Shown here in pieces: positions 42,231 through 53,700 of a stretch of DNA of 64,000 nt. Position 1 is the stretch's first letter; each line of letters begins with the position of its first letter. Under the pieces are notes generated by a model. It saw only the letters and a program-made list of their open reading frames with translations, had not been told where the DNA came from and ran no database searches. The DNA comes from Sabellastarte sp. h YS-2021. Lineage: Eukaryota; Annelida; Polychaeta; Sabellida; Sabellidae. Location of the stretch: NCBI GenBank assembly GCA_964017235.1, contig OZ024938.1:58581816-58645815 (forward strand). The letters are read 5' to 3'. Both the position numbers and the translations under genes were made by a program.

Positions 42231-42473
42231 TGTTTTATTTATTTATTTATTTGGGGTTTTACGTCGCTTTCAACTCTGTACAGGTCATATCACGACGGGT
42301 AGTTGGAAGGGCAGAGGTAACTAGTACATACAGTTCGTCAGGGTTCTGTACTGTAAACTGCCGACCAACGGCAAGTAACTACCAGCTTTCCCACTTGAGG
42401 CCGTGCCAGGAACCGAACCCCGACCTCAGAGGTGGGAGGCGAGAGTGTTACCACTCTCCCACCATGGCCCCTA
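42231..42473 (-). repeat. SINE family A copy with near-perfect target-site duplication
   Basis: This is a full-length copy, from tail TTTATTTATTTATTTGGGG to head CCACCATGGCCCC. The flanks GGGAGCTGTT (42221-42230) and GGGAGCAGTT (42474-42483) differ at one position. It has inserted into or beside repeat family G. Confidence 0.85.
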
Positions 42474-42720
42474 GGGAGCAGTTCGCAATAATTTCAAACA
42501 GTGTAATGTCATCGTAGACTGTTCCAGATGGACTTATGAATGCATACAATTGGAAACATATCGGGAAGTAGCAGATCTTTTGTAGATGATCATCTTGCTG
42601 GTAGTTTGTGAGAGGTTTAAAATTGTTCCGATTGAAATCATTGACCTCCAAAATGTCAATAGTGAGGGATCGTAGTCCACTTGGGGAGGCAATTGCAATA
42701 GTTGAACAGCCCTATTACTG
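42474..42720. repeat. dispersed repeat family G, copy 2
   Basis: It has the same order as at 35462: CAATAATTTCAAACAGTG, AGATGGACTTATGAATG, and GTTGAACAGCCCTATTA at the end. The SINE at 42231 abuts its left edge. Confidence 0.45.
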
Positions 42721-43245
42721 TAACCACATGGTTCTTGCTTAATATTTTGACCAAGTTAACCGTAAGTAATTGCATTTCCATTTTTACTATACAGGTTCAA
42801 AAATTTACATTTTCACATACGTTAATGCAGTTAACAACATCAACGTGAACCTAACCCAGTGCTCTTTAAGTCTGGGGGAAAAGCCGACCTTAAACTGTGA
42901 AGATAACCTTAACTTAAGGAAGTAAATAAGTTAAAACTAACATGAAAAATTATACTCTTAGTTTGTAGTTTTAATTCTAAAGCAAACATGATTGATATGG
43001 TGGATTGATTCATCTTGGACTTCTAAAACTTAATATTTTGGAATAATTATTCTACATGTCAACATTGCTCACAAATCTTACTTTGATGTCATGACATCCT
43101 TTGGTAGAAATACTGAGTGAAATTGTATCATGCTATTATTCTATCTATTTGACCATATTTGGACTATAGATAAACTTCCCTCCACGCTGTATGATTTTAG
43201 AATTATTATTAAATTTATAAAACTAATTTAACTTTCCATTTCTAG

Positions 43246-43324
43246 ATGGTACTATCTCTGTTCCACTTGGAAAATTGCCAAGAATAAGAGAGCCGTTTGA
43301 AGAATGGACAGATAACAGTCAGTG
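43246..43324 (+). CDS. candidate orphan terminal exon
   Basis: A pyrimidine-rich acceptor (TTTCCATTTCTAG) precedes a short frame that, entered in phase 1, reads GTISVPLGKLPRIREPFEEW and then TDNSQ before TGA. The composition is protein-like, but no matching upstream exon could be found. It could be the last exon of an unrecognised + strand gene, or chance. Confidence 0.2.
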
Positions 43325-43427
43325 AACCAGCAATCCAGTCAAATCTTTAAGAGGGTCGCTGTTACGAAGCGTAGTGGGAAAAGAGATTGTACTTGTAGTG
43401 GGAAGAGAGATTAATGATTGGTTTCTG

Positions 43428-43512
43428 CTGTGACTCGATCCCACAGACTTTGGATTATACACAGAAATAAATACAAGTCTAGCTCTTTAACCAGCTGAGC
43501 TAAAGGGGAATC
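43428..43512 (-). pseudogene. tRNA-like remnant
   Basis: On - the text TTTAGCTCAGCTGGTTAAAG (a good A box) is followed by GGGATCGAGTC (B-box-like). The spacing is larger than in a normal tRNA, and the acceptor stem does not pair. It is probably the head of a SINE or a tRNA pseudogene. Confidence 0.4.
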
Positions 43513-43559
43513 CGCAGAAGCTCAAGCAATAATTGAACTGACATACATGAGGATATTAC

Positions 43560-45425
43560 AGCATACTCAAGTGTGTGAACACACTATGGTGTCTGCAAAT
43601 ATGACATTTTAATATGGCTAATTGATATAAAAAGTTGTGTTTCACTCGGCTATGGTAAATGTACTAAATGGTTATCGTATTGGATGCTGAATTCCAAAAG
43701 GACCTTAAATGGTTTAGGCAATGTTTGGGGTAGTTGGGGTGACTTAATATACACATTTAGACTCCCTGACAGTCACAGGAAGTTAGGGATTGCATAGCTA
43801 GAAATGGTGAATGTATTAGTTGCCCTTGAGGTCCTGATTTTGGCTGGACAAACGTGACCATAGAATGTGACAATGAGGCAGTGGTCTCAGTCTTAAAAAA
43901 ATGGCAGGACCAGGGATAAGTATCTGACTCCTTGTTGTTATATTTGCATTTCATAGTATTGATATTTCAGCTTTCCAGCATCCAAGAGTTAAATTGTCCA
44001 TTCGCTCTGTGCAGATAAATAGACCATTAACAATTTTCAAGATGGCAATTATAGACATACCTTTGTTAATATACATTGTCAGAGTCTGCGATTACATGTA
44101 TATGAAGCAGATCCTCACATCCCTGTACCTCTTAGCATTCTTTGTTTGGGCACTTGGGATAATGGATATACTTGCTGTTAAATAAAACAGAAAAAAACCA
44201 CAAAGACTGCACAAACACAAGAGATTATAATTTGGCCATTTATTATTCTACAAAACACGTTAGTAATTGTAGTAATATTAGCTTTACAATAATATACACA
44301 CAACTACGTAGTCAATAAAGGGGGTCAAGGTCAATATTATAATTTCCTTCAGTTTGTTACTGCAGTAGTATTGACCTTTGTATTGTGTCCAGCTACTCTC
44401 TCATTAGATTATACTATAAGGCAGGGGGACCTGTAACCTATAACGTTGATTGCAAGTTTATGTGGGCATTATGCCCTCATGTAATGTATATGATGTCTGC
44501 AAATATGACATTTTAGTATGGCTAATTGATATATAAAGTTGTGTTTCACTTGGCTATGGCAAATGTACTAAATGGTTATCATGCCCCTGCTTGACGCTAG
44601 CCTGTAACCTAACAATGTTGCAAATGTGTGTAACCGTGCTGTGGATCATGATAATGCACTAATTTATTTTTACCTTATTTCTACACTAGAAGTGTCTTCA
44701 GTGAATAATTTGTATTTGTATATTTTTGTATTTATACTCGGCTCAATATCTCCATCTAATACAGGACTCAAAGTGCTGTATAACCCATCTGACTGTACAG
44801 GTACAGTCCAACTCTCAAATTATTGACATTCCCCTAACTGAATGACAGAGGCTCAAGGATGACCATTTATCAATATCCTTGAAGTTCTTTAACCTGCCAC
44901 TGACCCAATGACAGAGGACTGCCATTTTAAGTGATTATACGAGCCAATATGTATCTCCCTGTACCTTGGTTTGAACCCATGTGCTCTGTGTTCCTAGGTG
45001 AGTGTGTTTCCAACTAGGCTAAGTTTCCTGGAAGATAAATTTTCAGAATAATACAACCTTAAACTAAGTAAAAACAATACAGGTTTAACTCCAAGGTTTA
45101 ATCTGCCCTTAAAAGTAAATGAAATTGACACAAACTGAATTTAATTTACACTTCCTTGCATAAGTTTATGTGAGCATAATGCATTCATATAACATTTTAT
45201 GCTTGTCTAAAAATGTAAGATTGTTTTATATGGATAATTTAAATACAAAGTTGCTTCCATTTGTATCTGGGAAATGCACTAAGCGATTATCAAAGTCCCC
45301 ACTCGACCATAGCCTGTGATCTTGCAATGTTACAAATGTGTGTAATCTCACTATGTATTAAGATAATATACCAATATATCCTTAGTTTATTTTCTACATT
45401 AGAATTATCTTCAGAAAATAATACC
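43560..45425. repeat. three diverged direct copies of a local segment
   Basis: Segments at about 43590-43690, 44400-44710 and 45150-45425 share the order GCTAATTGATAT, AAAGTTGTGTTTCACT, AAATGTACTAAATGGTTATC and, in the last two, GCAAATGTGTGTAA-like and ACACTAGAAGTGTCTTCAG-like text. The first two are nearly identical over about 75 bp. A family B SINE (44725-45030) separates the second and third. Confidence 0.6.
44725..45030 (-). repeat. SINE family B copy
   Basis: TTGACATTCCCCTAACTG, GGATGACCATTTATCAAT and the head words GGTTTGAACCCATG keep the family B order on -. Confidence 0.75.
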
Positions 45426-45500
45426 CCACCCATACTACAGGCAGTATCACCCACTGTAGGATGCGTTTGGGGAAACGTCCCTATCTTTGGATCACTGTGT
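45420..45500 (+). mobile_element. fragment of TIR element family D
   Basis: ACTACAGGCAGTATCACCCA and TTTGGGGAAACGTCCCT match the left part of the 17211 copy over about 65 bp. Confidence 0.5.
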
Positions 45501-45844
45501 GAAGTCTGTGAAATTACATTTATACGTCTTAAGTAGTACACTGTAACTTTGGCCTAGACAGAAAGCAATTACTTGCTTATTAGTGCTCTGTGGTTTACAT
45601 AATTTTGATAGCTTTCAATAAAAAGGTCATATGAGGACAAACTCTTAGTTAATCCCGTATATTATAATGCAGCTGGGTTCGAACACAAGACCACATAGTT
45701 GAGATCCAAGAGATCAAATTTGGAAAAAAAAGTAACTGTTTTTACCCGTGGGTGGTTGGTAATGCCAAATCTTGTATAGACTGTTCTCTATCAATAGTGA
45801 TACGATACTGTCCAAAGATCAAAGTTAGAGGTTTTTTTCAATAG

Positions 45845-45960
45845 ACTGGGTCATATTGGGACAGGCCCTCAGCATTGTCACTTGAGGAAGTTGAACCCAC
45901 ACAAGAGGTGTCAGCCAGTGATTAGGTGCCAAGTCTGCTAAATCTAGGCCAATTGACAAA
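45845..45960 (-). repeat. SINE family C copy
   Basis: CATATTGGGACAGGCCCTCA, GAACCCACACAAGAGG and the worn head AGCCAGTGATTAGGTGCC are the family C order read in reverse. Confidence 0.45.
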
Positions 45961-47641
45961 CAAAGAATGAGTCTGGACATATCCTGGATCTGTCAGTAAA
46001 ACTTGTACTAAATGGACTTGGTGCAAAGAAACCCACTGGGCAAATTGCATATGTTGTGAAACTGGTGAATCACCAGCATATAAAACATTTCAGCCTGCTG
46101 ACTGAATCACTTAGGGCCTATTGCCATGACACGGCTATACAGTCTTCCCCCTTTAATTTGTGCTGATCCAGCATATTAGGAGAAAAGGATGAAAAGAAAT
46201 GGAAACTTCAGGTTTTACACTATTACCAAACTTTTCCTGCGTTTTCAGTATTTTTTAAATGACTACTCTATCTGAAATTACATATAAACTTCAATTGTAT
46301 GTATTCTACTTATCATCCCAATAAAAACATTTTCAGATGTGACTTGTGTCAGCCCTAGAATATTTTTAAGACTGTGGCAAAATATTCCTGCAATGAAAAC
46401 CAGGACAAAGCCATCTCTTTTTATGGGTAACAAAAGTATTTACTGTTTCTAAAATTTTTATTCCGTAGAGAAGTATTTCCTTTCTCAGACTCACTTTTCT
46501 AACCCACTGTATTCAATTTAGTTTAACTTCACTCGCAATATAAACTAGCTCCTAATGTCTAACTTTACAGAGAATGTATGGTTCATGCAGAAGTGCCAAA
46601 TATTATTTACCATGAAGCTGAGATGGCTGGCAAAACACAGGAGGATAAGGTCCTGGAGGACAAAATCACTGAAAAATATGACTGCTAGGGTAAAACCCAG
46701 GGAAATGACCTTTTAGTCCAAAGAAATCACCCAATAATCAATCCAATTAAAAGAAATGTTTTATTTACTTTGTCACAAACCATCAATTTTGTCTTTAATG
46801 TGATCCTTACATAATGCACAATTATTTACTTATTACACAAAGCTTTGCTCCATAACTGTACCCTCAGTCTTACGCTTAACTGGAATTGTGAGACATCTAA
46901 TTTTCAAATGATCAAACTAAAGGCCACCCAATTACACAGATTTAATTATTGCATTTGTATTTTGTTGCCTCTGTGTTGCAATTTTTTCTCGATGAGTCAA
47001 AATCTAAAAACAAATGTTTCAGATCGTACAACAAGCAGATAAAAGAGTCCTTGAAAGAAGGAATAATAAAATACGAAGGGATGGAGGGATATAAAAAAGG
47101 CTAAACTTGACTAAGCAGCTGTTATACCCTTTAGGGGGAAATATTGATCTCTGTTCCTTACTCACTTGCAAGAAGAGGAAAGCTTTCCTCTTTGTTTATG
47201 TACTCAGTTACCCTCTTACTGAACATACAGTAATACCCAGAATTTAAAAATCCACTACTTGATGCCAGTTGTATTAAGCTGCCACTGTATTTCTAGATGC
47301 CCTTGATATCAGATATAGATGAAACACTTTTAAGCAGATTACATCCAACACACTTAGCTACAACCTAAGTTTGTTTTACGCGGAGTGTTGCAGTATTTCT
47401 GTGTTAAAGTGCTCAGTTGATAACAATCATAATACTATGCGCCAGTATGTCACTCGGTCTTGGCTATACCAAATATGGGAATATTGCTTTGTACTGACAC
47501 TATATGCTCATCAATAAGTGAGTGACGACATTTTTTTCATTTCTCTGCATTGAAAACAATGGAAAGCATCAAATACTGAAGGTTGCAATATAAATCTGCC
47601 CCCTAGCTATTTGCAGAATTGGCAACTGGAGAATTGTGCAA
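45961..47641. other. intergenic stretch
   Basis: No gene or clear repeat could be supported. It lies directly upstream of the channel gene and may contain its control region, but no specific site could be named apart from the TATA-like word at 47645. Confidence 0.35.
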
Positions 47642-47644
47642 TAT

Positions 47645-47650
47645 AAAGCT
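47645..47650 (+). promoter_or_regulatory. TATA-like box upstream of the channel gene
   Basis: GCAATATAAAGC lies about 95 bases before the proposed ATG at 47742, a distance compatible with a short 5' UTR. A single TATAAA in AT-rich DNA is weak evidence. The position is approximate. Confidence 0.25.
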
Positions 47651-47741
47651 ATTTGCTCTCTATCTATATAGAACTGCTAGATTTGCAGCTACTGCAATGA
47701 CTCCACATGTAGTTTTGCAGCCAACCAGCAAAGGTTGATTT

Positions 47742-50700
47742 ATGGTCGATAGATCATCTGGAATTTGCAATGGTATATTCAACAAAATGTGGCCAACATT
47801 AAATGTGATCATATTATTATTCTCTATGGGATATTACAACTTACATGCACTGGTAGTTAGTAAAAATGGATCTCAATTTATGTCTGAAATGAAAGAGAAT
47901 ACATTGCTCCAGTGGAAGCAATACACAGATATGGTTCGACAGTTTCAAATCAACGCACTGAAATCTTATCCTAAGCTGGAGGATGGAACGGATCAGTTTC
48001 CTCCACCTAAGGGCAGTCATATTGTGCCCCACCCCCAGTTTTCTGATCTCCTTACCCTTGAAACTGATGTGGAGGTCTGGGTGGTGCTGGATAACTTTGT
48101 GAGGTGAGCTACTGGATTTAAATTTTCTGTTGATTGTTTAGTCAGTGAATTTCCTCACATTGAAGTTTGAAATCACGTGTATTTTATGATAGTAGATATT
48201 TCTTTGCAGATTTGTAAATTTCTATTCTAATTACTTGTTTCATTTATTTAAGTTTCTCTGTTGTTTTGTCCTAATATTTCTGAGGACAGGTAATGGACGT
48301 CACTTGAGATTTGCACTTGCAAACAATGTGTATTCTCCCAACAACAGTGTCACTTCTTGAAGATCAAAGAACAAATTGCAACTAGCTACAGGTCGTACAG
48401 TGGGTTCATATACATACAAGGTACACTTGAGTGTATCTTACAGTATGTCTAAACAATGTAAATAATTGGAGAGAACCTACAACACTTGCAAGGAGAATGC
48501 ACGTGTGCAAGTCTCTCGTAAGTTACCCTTGAGGCATGGATGCGTTTGTGGATATCTTGTGTCCACGCAGGGAAAATGTGCATGCCAATTTTCATTGCAG
48601 GGCCTGTGCGACCTTGATATTTTGTTCTAAAATCGTAAATGTGCCTTGAGGGTCCCTTGCAAATCAGGCGATTTTTCTCTGTAACCAGGACGTACGTGCA
48701 CGTACGATGGGCTGTAAGAGAGGCTTAATGTATGCAAATTGTGCTATATTGAGAAATTATGTACCCCACCTTCTGTCTCTGGATACTGAAATTGGGTCTA
48801 CTGCTCTTCTGGTTTTGTTGCGCCTTAGAGTCCTCTTGTATGGGGAGATTAAGTGTTATAAAAGTCCAATTAGAATAGAATGTGGTTTCTATTTTTAGCT
48901 CTTCAGAAGTTTTTGCGTCAACATATTTTAAACTATCATTAAAATTACACTGTTCCAAATATTTATACACTTATTGTATGATACTTTCTACATTTTATTG
49001 CTCTTTTCAGCCACATTTGTCAAACTATACATTTACAATGTACAAGTAGTGAAGCAGAGTGAGGTAGTTATAACTTCAGTTAAGCCAGTTCATTTTCTGT
49101 TAAAGCACCCAAAGACGACATGTATAAGGGGCATTGAGAATCACTAATCCCTCTATGAAGTGATAGTGTAAAGTAAATATTGTCACATATACACGGCAAG
49201 TGCAACATTGTATTGTGTATTTATTATGCGCAATATCTCCATATACTACACGAATGAAAGCCCTATTAAACCCATCTGATTGCACAGGTACAGACCAAGC
49301 TCTCAAGTAACTGACATTCCCCTAACTGGAGGATAGAGGCTCAAGGATGACCATTTATCAATGTCCTTGGGGTTCTTTCACCATTGGGGATAGGACCCAG
49401 TGACAGGGGACCGCCATTTTAAGTGGTCATCCGAGCCACTATGTATCTGCCCGTACCTGGGTTTGAACCCACGTCCTATGTTATCCACGTTTATAAGTCT
49501 GAGTTCATAGACAAGTGTGCTACTCACTAGGCCACAGTGACAGATAATTAATACACACATCAAACTGTAACACTACTAGGAGTATAAGAGTGTAGGGAGG
49601 AATTTATTATCAAACAGGTGACATGCAATACTTCAGCATCTAGTTGAGTTTATATTTTATTTTTATATTTTGTATCCCAATATGCAATACTTCAGCATCT
49701 AGTTGAGTTTATATTTTATTTTTATATTTTGTATCCCCAGACAGAACTCCTGTGTACATACTGGATTCAACTCCATCGTGCCACCACTGCCACCTTAAAA
49801 ATGTCTTTGTGTATGTGATGATTCAAAGGTGGATCAACACTTTTTTTTTTTGATAATTGCTATACATGTTAAGAATGGCCAAGGAAAAATATCTATTTTA
49901 AGTAGACCTTAAACTCTCAGTGACAAAGGACTTACAACTACCTTAGATCAGACCTTTGGCCAGTTAAGGCCCTCTAGGTTACAAACTATCAAGCTCATGG
50001 AACTGAAACTTTACACAAGAACATGTTAATATGTTCTTCTTATATGTGATATGTGTCAAAAGTCAAGCCTTCAAGTTAAAATTAAAACTGTATTTAAAGC
50101 ACATTAAGACCCCAACTGGGAAAATTTTTGTACAGTTTTCAGATATTTTGCTCTGCAATTTATAAATAGAAAGTTTGACCAGCCTCAAAGTGTAGCTAAA
50201 ATGCCCATAGACATCCAATATATGGACTTTTGGCCCCTTTTAAGCCCTGCAGCTGTCCATCTATGTGTGTCATAGAGCCGAAATCTTATCTGGGAAGATA
50301 CTAATATGATTTTTTTTACATGTGTCATAAAATGTAGGTTTTATGTAGACATTTAATCTGTGTATGAGGCCCCTAAATGACGTACCCATTTTTCACATAT
50401 TTTGCCCTTAAATTTAGAAATGGTAAGTCTCATAAATCTCAAACTGTATTACATATACCTTCAACATGTGATCTTTGTTAAAAGTTTGAGGTCTGTAGTT
50501 TTAAGTTTCGGGTCACATAAAGGTAATGAAATGACCTAATTAATGATATTTTTCAAAGAGAGATGTTGTGTTATTGTATCAGATATTTAATTAGATAGGC
50601 ACAATGCATACACAGGTAGTGACTAACTGAGTTCTTGTATACAAGAACCAAAAAGATAAAAAATTCTATAAACATAATTGATCTGTTAAGATCTAATCAC

Positions 50701-53700
50701 ATACTTGTTCTTATAATATTCCATCTGTCCACCAATTTATTAAGATCACAGGTTAAACTCAAAATTAATAACTCTAGGGATTTCTTATATACATTGGACA
50801 GCCAATTATTCAAATACCTTGAAAACAGATCACACTTATCATTGCATAAACACCAACAAAGTAGCAAACAGAAATTATAGTTATGTTATTATGTACCCAT
50901 TGTCTGGGGAAATAATTTTGCTTTCACAAAATAAACCCAATGTGGTTTGAATTGCGGATGTGCTTATATAAGTGGGTGATTATGTTTTTTCTAAAAATTA
51001 TGGCACGCAAAAGATAGTCCACATGGGAAATACCCAATCCAAACCTGTGGCATGAGTGATGACCTGTCTAGGGATATATTGGTACTGAGTTGGCCCAATC
51101 TAATATTTTTGTGGGTGACACAGACAAATATGCCAATAGTAAAATTTTATGGCATTTTTGTTCAACAAAAATGCCTCACTTTGACCTTTGCCTAACAAAG
51201 GGGAGGATTATTGTAATCTCATCCGTCTATCTGTTTGTTTTTCTGTGTGCATAACTGAAAAACTATAAATCAAATCAGAGTAATATTTTGATATATTTTC
51301 AGCACTACTTGCATTAAAGGGTTTAGGCATTCTCAGGCATTACTTCTGTCTGTAGCTATCTGAACTGATCAACCATTATCAAAGGGTCTCTGTCATAAGT
51401 TCAAAAATAGAACTGGTTTCACCAAAATTCTCCAAAGGGCGTCAACATCAAAGAACTGTTCATATTTCTGCTTGTTAGATGTCTCTTTCAAGTTTACAAA
51501 GGTGTGGTTAGCATAGAGACCTGTCTTGTTATGTTTAACTTTATAACATAGTTAAAATTAAATATAAAATTATATATAATCTGTAAATGTAGTATGGTTC
51601 TATCTTACCTAGAGCAAACTCTCAGTAATTTGAAACATTTGTTATTTATCAAATCAAGAAAATTTTTACTTTATGGTGTTAATTTTTGTCACTCATATAG
51701 CACTTACATTTTTACATGATTTTCTTTAATCTGTGCCCTGGCAGTCAGTGAAACTATACATATAACATGTTTTATTTCCATTGAATCTGATTCTTTAGAA
51801 ATATGAACACTTTTTAAAATTGCAAAGCATATTCACTTTCTGTTAAGCCATCTTGTTTCAACTGAAATCATACATTATAAATGAGTATCATTATTCTTAG
51901 ATACAAGCAATAAAACTGGTGTCATATGCAGATAACTATACCTTCTTTGATTTCCCCTTCTTTGATGAATATCTGATTTATAGCCTGTAAAATGATTCAA
52001 GTATTACAGAAATGCTGCGGAATATAATGCATTGATTGTAAATACATAATTAGGCTTGAAAAATTCTACTTGACAAACACCAACTAAATACAATTGGACA
52101 GAGTTAATTTATTATAAGCAATAAACTTTAAAAGATCAATTATATATTGCTGCCAAATCTGTTTGCCTTCCTTTGCATTGTCCTGCTTGGTTTGACCTTC
52201 CCTTGAACTGTAGGTCACTGGTGTCACTTGGGTTTGACCTTAAATTGTATATCCCATGTTTCTCTTTCTTCTCAACTTTCTCGGAACTAAACGGGTTAAA
52301 AATGATGGTTACAGAAACCATTTATAATAGAATGTTTTCAAAACGTTTTATGTATACCGTTTATTTAACGTTCAATGATAAATGGTAGAAAAAACGTCAC
52401 AAAAGAACATAACAATGGATCAATAATAATGGAGTCAGAGGTCAATTTCAATATCTTTTTAGGTTGCTTACTAATGAAAATATTACTTTTATGTTTCTAA
52501 TTATAAGATAGTGGCTTAGAAATTGTGCCCCTGTTCAATTCTTACTTTTAGGGATTGCATGTGGGTCAATTTTTGAGAAAGTTCTCTAAAATCTCCTATT
52601 ATTGCTCACCGCCATCTTTGTTTGGACATATTTGAATGTTAACGTTTAATAAGCATTCTGAAAATATGGCTTTAAAAATGTTTTTGATAAAATGTTTTTA
52701 AAGCATTTGATAGAAAACATTTCACCGACGTTTTAAAATGATGAGTGTGGAAAACCAGTTGCTATTAATCATTTGTAAAACATTTTCAGAGCAAGCATTG
52801 TCAACAAATGTTATTTAAATGTTTTTATATACTGTTCATCAAATATTTCATGACAAATGTTTAAAGAACGTTTCCAGTCAAACCTAGCTTCTAAAGTTAT
52901 TGAAGCTAAATGTTTGATAAATGTTTTTAGTAAAAACGTTTGTATAGTGAATGTTTATGAAACGTTTTTTAAACATTACAGCAGCCAATGTGCAGTTTGA
53001 GGTGACCTTAACTTCATTGTTAAGCCTAGGTTCAGGTGAGCTTAAGTTGCATATTAACTAATATAGTAGTGCATTAATAAATGCACCAAATGTAAACTGA
53101 CGTAATTACTACCCCTTACTGTGACCTGGACTGAAAATCTCACTCCTTTGTGGCTTTGGAAGCTGGTTGCTGTGTAGGGAAATATTTGATTGGCTAGTGC
53201 TTTCAACATAGGCGTAGGAACTGGGGGGCAGCGGGGTCGGCCGCCCCCCCAACTTTATGGTTGGGGGGGGGGGCGGGAATATCTTTTTGCCCCCCCCCCC
53301 CCCCAACTTTTTGCAATAGAACTAAACTCCAATTTTGAAGTTTATGTAAATTTTGACAGGTAACTCAATAATATGTGGTCAAATTACACTTTTACCTTGT
53401 TCACTGTTCACATGTACCATTATGTAAGCTACCATTTGAACTATTTTTCAGTTAACCCGTCACTGAATTTGTAAAATTCTGTGAAATGTTTCACTTATGC
53501 AGACTAAAATCATACATTTTGTAATCTTCTACATTTAATTTACCGTTTTGCTAATTAGTTAGAACTTAGACATGTAGTTTCAAATTCACACTGACCAATG
53601 GTTTAGCACAGCAATTTGTCAGCTGATAAGATTTTTCCCAGAAAACTCTTCTTTCTTTACTGTGTGTTTATTGGACCTAGCCAGTCCAATGAATATACAG

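Noticed and set aside
43428..43512. Functional tRNA gene
   Set aside because: A and B boxes are recognisable, but the spacing is too long and the acceptor stem does not pair.
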